A DNA stretch of 19,223 bases from DATAXP01 sp036272935 (GTDB lineage Bacteria; Planctomycetota; Planctomycetia; Pirellulales; PNKZ01): the NCBI GenBank assembly GCA_036272935.1, contig DATAXP010000029.1:1-19223 (forward strand). The letters are read 5' to 3'. The translations under genes were made by a program, and so were the position numbers. Below the pieces are notes generated by a model, which had not been told where the DNA came from, made no database searches, and saw only the letters and a program-made list of their open reading frames with translations. Positions within the stretch are counted from its first letter, which is position 1, and every line of letters starts with the position of its first letter. Positions 1 to 7,195 of the stretch are shown piece after piece.

Positions 1-135
1 GACTTCGGCATGTTCACCGCCGGCAGCAACCTGATCGTCAGCCCGCGCACCAGCATCTACGCCGCCTACGATCTGCAAACCGCCAGCCGCTACACCGCGA
101 ACATGGGCTCCGCCGGCTTGCAGTACCGCTGGTAA
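1..135 (+). CDS. C-terminal end of an outer-membrane beta-barrel-like protein (partial)
   Basis: Frame 1 is open from the first base to a TAA at 133-135 and gives the last 44 residues of a protein whose start lies outside the window. The residues alternate between hydrophobic/aromatic and polar, as in TSIYAAYDLQTAS, and the chain ends in LQYRW. A terminal aromatic residue closing an amphipathic strand is the usual C-terminal signature of outer-membrane beta-barrels, including autotransporter and porin barrels, where it is read by the BAM machinery. I infer an outer-membrane barrel or autotransporter translocator. The fragment is too short to name a family. A strong hairpin follows 14 nt after the stop. 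Confidence 0.6.
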   Translation, partial: DFGMFTAGSNLIVSPRTSIYAAYDLQTASRYTANMGSAGLQYRW

Positions 136-148
136 GCGTCAAACGTGA

Positions 149-214
149 AAGCCCACGGCAGGGTGTCATCGGCGTCGCCACTGGCGATGATCGTTGACGC
201 CCTGCCGTGGGCTT
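149..214. terminator. Strong hairpin between convergent genes, probable bidirectional terminator
   Basis: Positions 149-163 (AAGCCCACGGCAGGG) and 200-214 are perfect inverted complements. Pairing continues to 168/195 with one G-U pair, giving a 20-bp stem. Inside the loop is a further small inverted repeat, TCGCCA-C-TGGCGA. The hairpin lies between the stop of the barrel gene (135) and the stop of the 90-aa gene on the other strand (235), where a terminator serving both strands is expected. There is no clear T tract, so it would be a non-canonical terminator or an RNA-stabilising 3' stem. Confidence 0.6.
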
Positions 215-234
215 GTGTGCGTTACAACTGCCGC

Positions 235-507
235 TCAGGCGGCGCGGCGCATCGAGCCACGTTGCTCGTCGAGCAGGCTGATCGTGCGGAGCATCGCACC
301 GTGGCGATCGTAGAACTGCACCAAGCCGATGTCGAGGAACCACATCGCCATCCCCTGGTCGATGCGATAGGTTCGGCCTCGGTACTTCCCCTCGTCGATC
401 AGAATCGTCTCTTTGAGACTTTCGGGACAGACTTCGCGTCCGAAGAGTTCCGAGAACGCGTCGAGAGCAATCCGGCGGACTTCGTCGGCGTTCGATTGAT
501 GCAGCAT
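235..507 (-). CDS. Conserved-type hypothetical protein, 90 aa
   Basis: A 90-aa protein starting at ATG 507 and stopping at TGA 235. I recognise the general type as a small planctomycete hypothetical but know no function. It has no signal peptide or membrane helix. The N-terminal third (SNADEVRRIALDAFSELFG) looks helical. The middle (ETILIDEGKYRGRTYRID) and the end (MAMWFLDIGLVQFYDRHG) alternate like beta strands, suggesting a small alpha+beta domain. The frame is open up to a TGA at 547-549 but offers no other ATG, GTG or TTG start, so 507 is the only sensible start; no clear Shine-Dalgarno sequence precedes it. It converges on the barrel gene. The coherent protein-like composition makes a real gene likely. 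Confidence 0.7.
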   Translation of the reverse strand: MLHQSNADEVRRIALDAFSELFGREVCPESLKETILIDEGKYRGRTYRIDQGMAMWFLDIGLVQFYDRHGAMLRTISLLDEQRGSMRRAA

Positions 508-726
508 GGCCTTGGGGTCCGGGTAAGCAGGACGAACATCTCTATCTCAAGTGTTCGGCGACGGCCGAGGCCTGGCTTCTCGAAACTCCGCAGAATCGTG
601 ACTGCTGCCCGGGTTTACGTAGATTACCGACCCTTCCTTTGGAGTAGAACTGAAAATGGTTGACATGCGTATACTACTGTATAGAATAGCAGGCATTGGA
701 CGTATCGCCGTTCTAGGAGGAGTCCT
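508..726. other. Non-coding gap with an orphan promoter
   Basis: This stretch lies upstream of the 90-aa minus-strand gene. I see no convincing protein in it on either strand. The long minus-strand frame running through it (547-1119) is mostly a shadow of hemE. Its right half is locally AT-richer and holds the promoter-like sequence listed separately at 660-687. Confidence 0.5.
660..687 (+). promoter_or_regulatory. Sigma70-like promoter (TTGACA - 16 bp - TAGAAT)
   Basis: TTGACA at 660-665 is a perfect -35 hexamer. TAGAAT at 682-687 matches the -10 consensus at five of six positions, with 16 bp between them. Transcription would start near 694 and run rightwards. AGGAGG at 715-720 follows, then a GTG at 727. 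It is the best promoter-like match I noticed in the window, yet it points towards the 3' end of the minus-strand hemDE gene. Confidence 0.5.
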
Positions 727-951
727 GTGTACAACTTGCGACTGCCCGGTACCGATGGTTCTTCGGTCCTCGATCGGAACGTGGGGCCAGTAAAGCTGGC
801 TGACGTGCTCAGCCAGATGTTCGCTGCGGAGCCGTCGACCGCAGCCGGAGATGGCCACGGGGGCGACCCTCAACGCTGGGGGCCGAACTCGTGGACGGCT
901 TCGACCAGCGCGATGACGTTCTCGACCGGCGTCGTCGGCAACACACCGTGA
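727..951 (+). CDS. Candidate small ORF, 74 aa, overlapping the hemE 3' end (doubtful)
   Basis: A GTG at 727 lies six bases after AGGAGG (715-720), which in turn lies downstream of a good promoter-like sequence at 660-687. The expression signals are therefore better than those of most genes here. The first part of the product (YNLRLPGTDGSSVLDRNVG, then KLADVLSQMF) has ordinary protein composition. From about residue 48 onward the frame is antisense to the last 82 bases of hemDE, and the product becomes Ser/Thr/Gly-rich and implausible. It resembles no family I know. It may be a short peptide, the leader of an RNA antisense to hemDE, or a remnant of a disrupted gene. Treat as unproven. Confidence 0.3.
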   Translation: MYNLRLPGTDGSSVLDRNVGPVKLADVLSQMFAAEPSTAAGDGHGGDPQRWGPNSWTASTSAMTFSTGVVGNTP

Positions 952-2795
952 CCGAGATTGAAGATGTGCCCAGGCCTCCCGCCGGCCTGGCGCAAGATTT
1001 CGAGGGCTTGGCGGCGAATTTCGGCGGGTTCGGCCAATAGCACCGCGGGGTCGAGATTGCCTTGGATGGCGCGATCGTGCCCGATCGTCTGCCACGCGGT
1101 ATCGAGCCGCACACGCCAATCGACGCCGATTACCGCACCTCCCGCCTCGCTCAACAGCGGCAAGAGCGCCGGGTTGCCCGTGGCAAAATGGATCAGCGGC
1201 ACACTGGGCGTCACGGCCTCGATGACCGCGCGGGCATGCGGCAGCACGTACTGCCGATACTCTTCCGGCCCCAGGCAGCCGACCCAGCTATCGAAGATTT
1301 GCACCGCCTGGGCACCGGCGGCAATCTGCCCGTTCAGATAGCGCGCGATCGAGCGCGCGAGCTTGGCCATTAGCTCGTGCCAGGCGCCGGCGTCGCGGAG
1401 CATTAGCGACTTGGTGTGCGTGTAGTTGCGGCTTCCGCCACCTTCGATCATGTAGCTGGCCAACGTGAACGGCGCCCCGGCGAAACCGATTACCGGCAAA
1501 TCGGCGCGCAACCCAGCGCGCGTTTGCCGCACCGTCTCCATCACGAACTCCAACTCCGCGGTGTCTTCCAATTCATCCAGCCGATCGACGTCCTCGGCCG
1601 AGCGCACTGGGTTGTGGATCACTGGCCCTTCGCCGTGGGCGAACTCCAGGTCGATCCCCATCGGTTCGAGCATCGGCAGCAGATCGGAAAAGATGATCGC
1701 CGCGTCGACCCCCAGCCGCTCGACCGCGGTAATCATCACCTCGGCACAGCGCGCCGGGTTCTTGCACAATTCGAGGAACGTGCTCTGCGAGCGCACGGCG
1801 CGATACTCGGCCATGTAGCGCCCTGCCTGGCGCATGAGCCAAACGGGTTGCCGGTCGCACGGCTCGCGCCGACAGGCCTTCATAAACGGACCATCGTGCC
1901 ACGCGGGCGTGTCGCCGTTTTTCTCGCGGGCCACGTCGCCAGTCACCCGCATCATCGCTTGCCGCTTCGCGGCCAGCACCGCCGCACTCTGCTCGGCGGC
2001 CGCGGCGACGAGGTGCCCCATCTTGTTGTGCTCCGGCTCGATATCGACCGGCAGCTCGCAATCGCGGAGCATCTCGCTGGTGGTCGGGCCGATCGAGGCG
2101 ATCGCCGTGCGTCGCAGCGCTTCGCGCAGTCGCTCGCCCAGGCCCAGTCGTTCCCCCATCCGCAGCACGTTGGCCACCTGGTGCGCCGAGGTGAACAGCA
2201 CCACGTCGATGTCGCCGGCGACGATCTTGCGCAGATTGTCTTCCAACGGCTGCGTGTTTTCTGGGAAGTCCCAGTTGTAGACCTTGATCGTGTGCACCCG
2301 GGCCCCACGCGCCTCGAGGCCAGCGACCAGGCTGGCATTCGGCACACCGTATTCCTGAACCGCGACGGTCTGATTGGTTACCGGAGCCACGCGATCGATC
2401 GTTTGCAGCACCTCACGCCAGGTGTTCGGCTCGGGCACGCGCACGGTCGGCTCGATGTTCAGCTCCTTAAGCGCGGCGACCGGCTTGGGGCCGCGGGCCA
2501 CGGTGGTCACATCCGACAGCGAGGCCAGGAAGCGATCGCGATCGACGTGCCGCTCGACCTGTGCCACCAGTTGCCGTGTGCCGACGCCGGTAAGCAGCAG
2601 CACCATGTCGATCTGCCCGCTAATGAGCCGATGCGCGAAATCGATCGCCCCGGGGTTTTCCGGCAGCGGCACCTCGCGCATCGACGGCGACACGCTCGGC
2701 ACGCCTCCCAGGCGCTCGATCATCCGCTCCATTTCGGCCGCGCGGCGGCTCTCAAAGCTCGCCACACGCAGGCCGGCAAAATCGGTAGTCGACAT
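870..2795 (-). CDS. hemE: Fused uroporphyrinogen-III synthase / uroporphyrinogen decarboxylase (HemD-HemE)
   Basis: A 641-aa cytoplasmic protein combining two consecutive steps of tetrapyrrole synthesis. Residues about 1-275 match HemD, which cyclises hydroxymethylbilane to uroporphyrinogen III; FTSAHQVANVL and IGPTTSEML are typical stretches. Residues about 299-641 match HemE, which decarboxylates uroporphyrinogen III to coproporphyrinogen III. They carry MRQAGRY (321-327), the catalytic Asp in IFSDLL (D371), the second signature GFAGAPFTLASYMIEGGGS with Y448, and NLGHGVLP with H616. Both halves are near full length and share one frame through a linker of about 25 residues. I chose ATG 2795, preceded by GAGAGAG. 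The frame runs on to 3221, but that part overlaps the opposite gene and has no HemD similarity; ATG 2822 is possible but has no ribosome site. The gene is divergent from the 393-aa gene. Confidence 0.93.
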   Translation of the reverse strand: MSTTDFAGLRVASFESRRAAEMERMIERLGGVPSVSPSMREVPLPENPGAIDFAHRLISGQIDMVLLLTGVGTRQLVAQVERHVDRDRFLASLSDVTTVARGPKPVAALKELNIEPTVRVPEPNTWREVLQTIDRVAPVTNQTVAVQEYGVPNASLVAGLEARGARVHTIKVYNWDFPENTQPLEDNLRKIVAGDIDVVLFTSAHQVANVLRMGERLGLGERLREALRRTAIASIGPTTSEMLRDCELPVDIEPEHNKMGHLVAAAAEQSAAVLAAKRQAMMRVTGDVAREKNGDTPAWHDGPFMKACRREPCDRQPVWLMRQAGRYMAEYRAVRSQSTFLELCKNPARCAEVMITAVERLGVDAAIIFSDLLPMLEPMGIDLEFAHGEGPVIHNPVRSAEDVDRLDELEDTAELEFVMETVRQTRAGLRADLPVIGFAGAPFTLASYMIEGGGSRNYTHTKSLMLRDAGAWHELMAKLARSIARYLNGQIAAGAQAVQIFDSWVGCLGPEEYRQYVLPHARAVIEAVTPSVPLIHFATGNPALLPLLSEAGGAVIGVDWRVRLDTAWQTIGHDRAIQGNLDPAVLLAEPAEIRRQALEILRQAGGRPGHIFNLGHGVLPTTPVENVIALVEAVHEFGPQR

Positions 2796-2885
2796 GGTGT
2801 TCGCTCTCTCGTAAGCGTCCATGCTAACCGCCGGCCACTGTTCTCGACAGGGCAAGCGATTGGGCGGCGCCGTGGTCGCTGTCGG

Positions 2886-2907
2886 CGCTGCATGGTACGA
2901 TGCAGCG
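2886..2907. promoter_or_regulatory. Inverted repeat in the divergent hemDE / 2949 promoter region
   Basis: CGCTGCAT-GGTACG-ATGCAGCG is a perfect inverted repeat with 8-bp arms and a 6-bp spacer. It lies in the 153-bp gap between the two divergent starts (2795 and 2949), where an operator would control one or both genes. No strong sigma70 hexamers were found around it. A role as an operator is inference from position and symmetry. Confidence 0.35.
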
Positions 2908-2948
2908 TAGTCCCCGCCTCGCTCATCCCCGCTGCGAAGAACACGCCA

Positions 2949-4130
2949 ATGATCGACACGACATTCGAGCAGTTGGAGTCGACGTTCGAGCAAGGCGGAG
3001 CTGAGGCGATGTTCGCCGCGCTGGCCGAGCACCTGCGGAGCGAGCGGCGGCTGCACGAGTTGTTCGATCTGCGGCTCACGCAGGCCCGGCACCGCGCCGG
3101 CCTGCCGCTGGTGGCCGCCAAGAGCATCGACGACCTGGCCGACCCGTTGCGTTCGCGGATGGAGCAGGCGTATCTCGAAGCGTGCCGCGAAGTCGGCGGC
3201 TTGCTGCTCGAAAAAGGCCAACTGCGCGAAGCGTGGATGTATCTGCGCCCCGTCGGCGACAAGGCGGCGATGCGCGCGGCGCTCGAGCGCCTATCAGCCG
3301 ACGAGCAACAGGGACTGTATGAGACGATGATCGAGCTGGCGGTGTACGAAGGGATCGCTCCCGCGTTCGGCTTCCAACTGGTGCTCAAGCAGTACGGGCT
3401 TTGCAACGCCATCTCGATGTTCGACGCCGAGATGCAGAACCGTTCGCGTGCCGAGAAGCAGGAGATTGCCGGCCTGCTGGTGCGGTTCATCCACGGCGAG
3501 CTGCTGGAGTCGCTGAAGCGCGACATCGAGCGGCAGCAGGGGCAGCCGCCGCACGAGACGACCATTGCCGAGCTGGTTGCCGACCGCGATTGGCTATTCG
3601 CGGCCGACAACTACCATGTCGATACGTCGCACCTGAACTCGGTGGTCCGCTTTGCCCTGCTGGTCGACGATCCTGAGGTGCTGCGGCTGGCGATCGATCT
3701 GACCGAGTATGGCCGGCGGCTATCGCCGCAGTTCCAGTTCGCCGGCGAAGCGCCGTTCGGCGATCCGTTTCCCACCTCGGCCATGTTCTTCCGCGGGCTG
3801 CTTGGCGAGCAGACCGAGGAGGCGCTGGCGTGGTTCAAGGCCCAGGCCGAGGAGCGGCCGGTGACTGAAGCCGGCAGCGGACCGGCCGAGGTGTATATCG
3901 GCCTGCTAGCCCGGCTGGGGCGATACGACGAGGCGATTCGGGCGCTGGCCCAGTTGCTGCCGCCGGAATCGCGCGGCGGGCACTTCGCGCCGAACCTGCT
4001 GGAGCTGGCGCAGCTCGGTGGTCGCTACGACGCGCTGCGCGAAGTCTGCCGCGAGCGCGGCGACCTGATCGGCTTTGTGGTGGGGTTGCTCGAAGGCGCG
4101 TCGGACGCGGCGGGCAAGCCCGCCGGCTAG
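2949..4130 (+). CDS. Helical-repeat hypothetical protein, 393 aa
   Basis: A 393-aa protein rich in Leu, Ala, Glu and Arg, with no signal peptide or membrane helix, so probably cytoplasmic. It is predicted by eye to be almost wholly alpha-helical. Pairs of helices recur, for example EVYIGLLARLGRYDEAIRAL followed by NLLELAQLGGRYDALREVC, which resembles TPR-like packing. I recognise it as a planctomycete-type hypothetical protein but know no function. The same frame is open from 1416, but that part is antisense to hemDE. ATG 2949 begins MIDTTFEQLESTFEQGG, where the protein-like composition starts; the ribosome site is weak (GAAGAA). It is divergent from hemDE, and a folded repeat follows its stop. 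Confidence 0.8.
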   Translation: MIDTTFEQLESTFEQGGAEAMFAALAEHLRSERRLHELFDLRLTQARHRAGLPLVAAKSIDDLADPLRSRMEQAYLEACREVGGLLLEKGQLREAWMYLRPVGDKAAMRAALERLSADEQQGLYETMIELAVYEGIAPAFGFQLVLKQYGLCNAISMFDAEMQNRSRAEKQEIAGLLVRFIHGELLESLKRDIERQQGQPPHETTIAELVADRDWLFAADNYHVDTSHLNSVVRFALLVDDPEVLRLAIDLTEYGRRLSPQFQFAGEAPFGDPFPTSAMFFRGLLGEQTEEALAWFKAQAEERPVTEAGSGPAEVYIGLLARLGRYDEAIRALAQLLPPESRGGHFAPNLLELAQLGGRYDALREVCRERGDLIGFVVGLLEGASDAAGKPAG

Positions 4131-4158
4131 AGCGCGTTTCGCAACGGTGTGGCGTCCT

Positions 4159-4222
4159 GTCGGGGTGCCATGTCCACGCTCGTCGTGGACATGCTCACGC
4201 AAGCGTGAGCATGGCACCCGAC
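4159..4222. repeat. REP-like element folding as a three-way junction
   Basis: An outer stem pairs 4159-4170 with 4212-4222 (GTCGGGGTGCCA against TGGCACCCGAC, one bulged G). Inside it are two hairpins: GTCCACG/CGTGGAC with loop CTCGT (4172-4190), and CATGCTCACGC-AA-GCGTGAGCATG (4190-4213), an 11-bp perfect stem. The element lies between the convergent 393-aa gene and the last sulfatase gene, so it may also serve as terminator for both. The compact symmetric form suggests a dispersed repetitive palindrome, but only one copy is in the window. Confidence 0.6.
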
Positions 4223-4262
4223 CTCGCCGCTACAGCTAGCTGAAAAGCGCTCTGAACGGCGC

Positions 4263-5759
4263 TCACTTGCTGTTCGTCGTTTTGTTTGGCGTCGCCTTCG
4301 GCGGGTCGAAGCCGGTCCATACAGGGCCTTCGTCGATCACTTCCTCGTACTTGGCCACCAGGTCCTGTGACATTTTCTTCAGGCGTGCCGGCTCGGCTTC
4401 GGCCAAGTCGTGTTTCTGGCCGATGTCGTCTTTCAGGTTGTAGAGCTCGAACTTCGTGAGGTGCGACTTCTTGATGATCTCCGAGTCGCCCGGCTGGATG
4501 CTGCGTCCGGCGCCGACGAGTTGCTGGTCCCAATGGCCGAGCACCACCCAGTCGCCGTCGCGCAGCGCCGCCTTCGGCTCGCCCAGCGATCGGTAGTAGT
4601 GCCAGAACAGTGGCACGGCGCGCTGCGGCGGAACACCGTCGAACAGCGAGGCGATGTTCGCGCCGTCGAGCGCACGATCGGTTGGAGTGGCGACGCCCGC
4701 CAGCGCGCAGCAGGTCGGCAGCAGGTCGAGGCTCGCGATCGGCTCGCTGATCGTCTGTCCGGGCTTCACGCGCGCTGGCCAGCGAATGATTCCCGGCACG
4801 CGCATCCCCGCTTCGTACAACCACAGCTTCATGCCGCGCAGCGGACCCGGCGAGCCGTACGATCGACTTCCTGCCTTGTAGCGCTTGAGCGTTTCAGGAC
4901 CGTTGTCGGAACTGAAATACACCAGCGTGTTGTCGGCAATTCTCAGCTCGTCGAGTTTCTCAAGCAGCCGACCGACCGCACGATCCATGTTCGTGACATT
5001 GGCGAAGTACTGCGCCTGGTCGGTGTTGATCGCCTCGGGATACTGCGACACCAACTCCGGCGGCGAGGCGACCGGCTCGTGCGGTTCGTGGAAGCAGACG
5101 TACAAGAAGAACGGATCGCCGGTGAGCCGTTCTTCATCGAGCCAGCGCATCGCCTCGTCGGCGACCAACTGACACGAGAAGCCTTCGAGCCGGCCGACCG
5201 GCGAGCCGTCGCGGACAAAGTTCACGGGGTTCTCGTGGCTTGGCGCGGCGTTGTTCTGCGTGCTGAACCAGTGGTCGAAGCCGTGATCGCCCGGTTGCGG
5301 CTGGGCCGGCGAGTTGAACTTTCCGTTCAGGTGCCACTTGCCGACGTGGCACGTCTTATAGCCCGAAAGCTTGAGCAGCTCGGGGATGGTGACCTCGCTG
5401 GTCCGCAAGTTCACCGCGTTGTCTTCCGAGATCCAGTCGTAAATGCCCGAGCGCGTCGGGCAACGTCCGGTGAGCAGCCCGGCGCGCGAGCTGGAACACA
5501 CCGGCGCCGACGAGTAGCAATCGGTGAACCGGATGCCCTGCTGCGCGAGCCGATCGAGGTTCGGCGACTTGATGTGCGGGTGGCCGTAGCAGCTCAGATC
5601 GCCGTAGCCGAGATCATCGCAAAGGATGACCAGGAAATTCGGCCGCGGCGCCTCAGCCGCGGCAGAGAGCCGCGGATGAACGCAGATGAACGCGGATAGG
5701 AGAAGAAGATTCGAAATGACAGGTTTCAGCTTGCCCCATCTGCATGTATCTGCGTGCAT
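4263..5759 (-). CDS. Exported type I (formylglycine-dependent) sulfatase, 498 aa
   Basis: A family S1-type sulfatase hydrolysing a sulfate ester of unknown substrate. Residues 1-35 form a signal peptide: basic RWGKLK, a hydrophobic stretch around VISNLLLLSAFICV, and likely cleavage after SAAA. Metal ligands D48-D49 are present. The formylglycine site is C88 in CSSSRAGLLTG, where the usual Pro two residues after Cys is Ser. K141 and H143 (GKWHL), HEPHEP, SSDNG and the Lys in LRGMKLWL complete the active site. Start ATG 5759 is the only good one. It lies 17 nt after the stop of the preceding sulfatase, with GGAG 10 nt upstream, so it is the last gene of the operon. Start codon and signal peptide lie within an inverted repeat. 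Activation would need a maturation enzyme, which is not in the window. Confidence 0.92.
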   Translation of the reverse strand: MHADTCRWGKLKPVISNLLLLSAFICVHPRLSAAAEAPRPNFLVILCDDLGYGDLSCYGHPHIKSPNLDRLAQQGIRFTDCYSSAPVCSSSRAGLLTGRCPTRSGIYDWISEDNAVNLRTSEVTIPELLKLSGYKTCHVGKWHLNGKFNSPAQPQPGDHGFDHWFSTQNNAAPSHENPVNFVRDGSPVGRLEGFSCQLVADEAMRWLDEERLTGDPFFLYVCFHEPHEPVASPPELVSQYPEAINTDQAQYFANVTNMDRAVGRLLEKLDELRIADNTLVYFSSDNGPETLKRYKAGSRSYGSPGPLRGMKLWLYEAGMRVPGIIRWPARVKPGQTISEPIASLDLLPTCCALAGVATPTDRALDGANIASLFDGVPPQRAVPLFWHYYRSLGEPKAALRDGDWVVLGHWDQQLVGAGRSIQPGDSEIIKKSHLTKFELYNLKDDIGQKHDLAEAEPARLKKMSQDLVAKYEEVIDEGPVWTGFDPPKATPNKTTNSK

Positions 5760-5765
5760 CTGCGG
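5670..5765. repeat. Inverted repeat of CGCAGATGAA-like units covering the start and signal peptide of a sulfatase
   Basis: The left arm (5670-5698) is built of decamers such as CGCAGATGAA and CGCGGATGAA. The right arm (5737-5765) is its imperfect reverse complement, agreeing at about 22 of 29 positions. Read on the minus strand, the right arm supplies CCGCAG-ATG, the start of the sulfatase at 5759, and codons 1-8. The left arm encodes residues 21-30 of the signal peptide (LSAFICVHPR). The same arrangement occurs at 7121-7201. Confidence 0.8.
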
Positions 5766-5776
5766 TTTCTCCGTGG

Positions 5777-7195
5777 TTAGTAATCGCGGAAGGGGCCGCG
5801 GGGTTCGGCGGCGTCCATCTCGGCCCGCCAGGCGGCGAACCGGCCGGCCAGCTTCTCCCGCAGCTCGGGGCGCTCGGTCGACAGATCGTGCTGCTCCCCT
5901 TCATCGGCAGCAAGATCGAAGACGTACTCGATTTCCTTGCCCTTCTTCTGGTCGTAGACGGTGTGCCACTTCTTGCTGCCGACGCGCGCCGACCGCTCGT
6001 ATAGGTTCTGCCAGAACATCTCCTTGCGCGGCGACGGTTGCTCGCCGGCCAGCACCGGCAGGATGTTGAAGCCGTCGAGCACCAACCCCGATGGCGCGGC
6101 TGTGCCGGTGGCGGCGAGGATGGTCGGATACAGCTCGAGCGCTGTGATGAACTCGCGGTGCGAGGTGCCGGCGGGAATGTGTCCCGGCCAACGGGCGATG
6201 AACGGCACGCGCAGGCCCCCTTCGAACAAGTTGTTCTTTCCGCCGCGCAACGGAGCGGTGGCCCCTTGTCCGCCGCCGCCATTGTCGCTGAGGAAGATCA
6301 CTAGCGTGTCGTCGGCCAGCTTCAACTCGTCGAGCTGATCGAGAATCTTGCCGATGGCCGCGTCCATGCAGGTGATGCAGCCGTATTTCGAGCGTTTCTT
6401 CTCGTTCGGCACGTTCGGGTACTCGGCGATCGCGTCCTTCGGCGCCTGGGCGGTGCGATCGGTGAAGCTCGATGCTCCGTGCGGAGCGTTGAACGGCACG
6501 TACAAGAAGAACGGCCGATCCTTGTTGGCGGCGATGAAGTTTATGGCTTCGCGGCAGAACAGGTCGGTGGCGTAACCGGGCTCCTTGATCCGCTCGTTGT
6601 CGCGGAACATCGACGGCACGCCGTAACGTTCGTGCGTCCAGTAATCGATGCCGGTGTTCGCGAAGCCGTAGAAGAAATCGAACCCGCGCTGTAACGGCAG
6701 GAACCGCCGCGCGCGCCCGCCGTCCCATTTGCCCACCACGCCGCAGGCGTAGCCAGCCTGGTGCAGCGGCACCGAGATCATCACCTCGCGCACGTCCATG
6801 CCCAGCGTCATCTCGGGGCTGATCGCGTACTCGGCTTCGTCGTACTGATACTTGTAGTTCACCATGTCGTTGCGGATCATGTCGTATAGGCCGTTCCGCT
6901 GCGGATAGCGCCCGGTAAGGATGCTGCCGCGGCTGGGCGTGCAGGCGGGCCAGGCGACGCAGAAATCGGTCATCCGCACGCCCTGCGAAGCAAGCCGATC
7001 GAGCCGCGGCGTGCGCACGTCCTTGCTGCCGAAGCAACCAAGCTCGGAATACGCCTGATCATCGCTGACGATCAGCACGACGTTCGGTTTCCGCGCGGCG
7101 GCTTCCACGAGCAGAGGGAACCGCAGATGAACGCAGATGAACGCAGATATGAGGAGGATCGGCAATCTAAGAAATCTGTGTTTATCTGTGTGCAT
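5777..7195 (-). CDS. Exported type I sulfatase, 472 aa, with an altered GKWH motif
   Basis: A second family S1-type sulfatase. Residues 1-34 form a signal peptide (basic KHRFLR, hydrophobic LPILLISAFICV, likely cleavage around VEAAA). D45-D46 bind the metal, and C85 in CTPSRGSILTG is a canonical formylglycine site. NAPHG, LSDNG and GGKNNLFEGGLRVP are present. At the motif usually GKWH the protein reads K156-W-D158, so the conserved active-site His is Asp. Activity or substrate may differ from the downstream sulfatase, from which it is clearly divergent. ATG 7195 lies six bases after the stop of the DUF1559 gene (TGA-CCGCAG-ATG), so translation is probably coupled. The start sits inside an inverted repeat. 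Confidence 0.92.
   Translation of the reverse strand: MHTDKHRFLRLPILLISAFICVHLRFPLLVEAAARKPNVVLIVSDDQAYSELGCFGSKDVRTPRLDRLASQGVRMTDFCVAWPACTPSRGSILTGRYPQRNGLYDMIRNDMVNYKYQYDEAEYAISPEMTLGMDVREVMISVPLHQAGYACGVVGKWDGGRARRFLPLQRGFDFFYGFANTGIDYWTHERYGVPSMFRDNERIKEPGYATDLFCREAINFIAANKDRPFFLYVPFNAPHGASSFTDRTAQAPKDAIAEYPNVPNEKKRSKYGCITCMDAAIGKILDQLDELKLADDTLVIFLSDNGGGGQGATAPLRGGKNNLFEGGLRVPFIARWPGHIPAGTSHREFITALELYPTILAATGTAAPSGLVLDGFNILPVLAGEQPSPRKEMFWQNLYERSARVGSKKWHTVYDQKKGKEIEYVFDLAADEGEQHDLSTERPELREKLAGRFAAWRAEMDAAEPRGPFRDY

Noticed and set aside
547..869. Minus-strand reading frame in the gap before hemE
   Set aside because: It is continuous with a shadow of hemE. The only in-gap start (ATG near 666) gives 39 residues without a ribosome site or family likeness.
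1416..2948. Upstream extension of the 393-aa gene's frame
   Set aside because: This 511-codon extension is antisense to hemDE and His/Arg-rich. The protein-like sequence begins at ATG 2949.
2796..3221. Longer hemDE start at 3221
   Set aside because: The extra 142 residues overlap the first 273 bases of the opposite 393-aa gene and resemble no HemD sequence. ATG 2795 has a ribosome-site-like GAGAGAG and begins where HemD similarity begins.
4410..5699. Plus-strand frame of 429 codons opposite the first sulfatase
   Set aside because: Antisense shadow of a clear sulfatase; no recognisable motif or ribosome site.
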